Shown here: positions 5,080 through 5,136 of the stretch, one piece after another
Position numbering within the stretch: position 1 is the first letter of the stretch
How the letters are laid out: every line of letters begins with the position of its first letter
Assembly (NCBI GenBank): GCA_023437865.1
Contig: JAEZFE010000031.1
Span: 1-5,136 of the forward strand
Source of the DNA: Pseudomonadota bacterium
Lineage (GTDB): Bacteria; Pseudomonadota; Alphaproteobacteria; Rhodospirillales; Magnetospirillaceae
DNA: 5,136 nt
Direction: 5' to 3'
Program-made: the position numbers and the translations under genes
Notes under the pieces: generated by a model
Database searches by the model: none
The model's input: only the letters and a program-made list of their open reading frames with translations
What the model was told of the DNA's origin: nothing

Positions 5080-5136
5080 TCAGCAGGCCCCGTCCTTGCC
5101 CAGCCGCATATTATAATAGCGCCCGTCGATCAGAGG
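5080..5136 (-). CDS. C-terminal end of an unidentified gene (cut by window edge)
   Basis: Read on the minus strand from the right edge, the frame gives PLIDGRYYNMRLGKDGAC and a TGA at 5082-5080. The composition (two Tyr, Asp-Gly turns, charged residues) looks like genuine protein rather than a shadow frame. The gene would converge on the WYL operon with the hairpin at 5042-5060 between them. Eighteen codons are too few to name the family, and a chance open frame of this length cannot be excluded. Confidence 0.5.
   Translation of the reverse strand, partial: PLIDGRYYNMRLGKDGAC

Noticed and set aside
1..5136. CRISPR array, toxin-antitoxin pair or other defence locus
   Set aside because: No regularly spaced repeats and no nuclease, toxin or antitoxin gene were seen on either strand.

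Overview
The window comes from a GC-rich bacterial chromosome. Codon use with a strong G/C third-position bias, the gene families and the proteobacterial-style dTDP-rhamnose genes suggest a proteobacterium, perhaps an alphaproteobacterium of the Rhodospirillales type. That placement is an inference and is weak.

Layout: (1) Positions 2-1755 hold the end of a plus-strand dTDP-L-rhamnose operon: rfbD, cut by the left edge, then rfbA, joined by an ATGA stop/start overlap. RfbA makes dTDP-glucose from glucose-1-phosphate, and RfbD performs the final reduction to dTDP-rhamnose. rfbB and rfbC are not seen and may lie to the left. (2) Positions 1756-2092 carry no convincing gene, only potential hairpins. 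(3) Positions 2093-2137 are an exact-looking 3' part of a tRNA-Val(GAC) gene, from anticodon loop to CCA, with no 5' half in front of it. This is what remains at one end of an element integrated in a tRNA gene. It suggests that the rhamnose-gene side is, or was, part of a genomic island. (4) Positions 2160-3212 are a complete 1053-bp IS630-family insertion sequence with 15-bp inverted ends and a TA duplication. Its transposase, on the minus strand, is split into two frames at a run of eight A residues, with the DDE catalytic residues intact. Removing the IS and one TA restores a perfect 13-bp stem with a GAAA loop immediately after the tRNA fragment. The IS therefore jumped into the intrinsic terminator of the tRNA.

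(5) After a 276-base non-coding stretch with repeats and a hairpin, positions 3499-5003 form a tight plus-strand operon of three genes: a VOC (glyoxalase-fold) protein, an EVE-domain (UPF0310-like) protein and a YafY-type HTH-WYL transcriptional regulator. The regulator is probably the sensor and controller of its own operon. A pair of ATGCTGTC direct repeats 21 bp apart upstream is a candidate operator. (6) The right edge contains the last 18 codons of an unidentified minus-strand gene, convergent with the operon, with a hairpin in between.

The most noteworthy points are the reconstructed tRNA terminator with its IS insertion, the tRNA att-type remnant, the two-frame transposase and the VOC-EVE-WYL cassette. 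No clearly new system is proven by the sequence.
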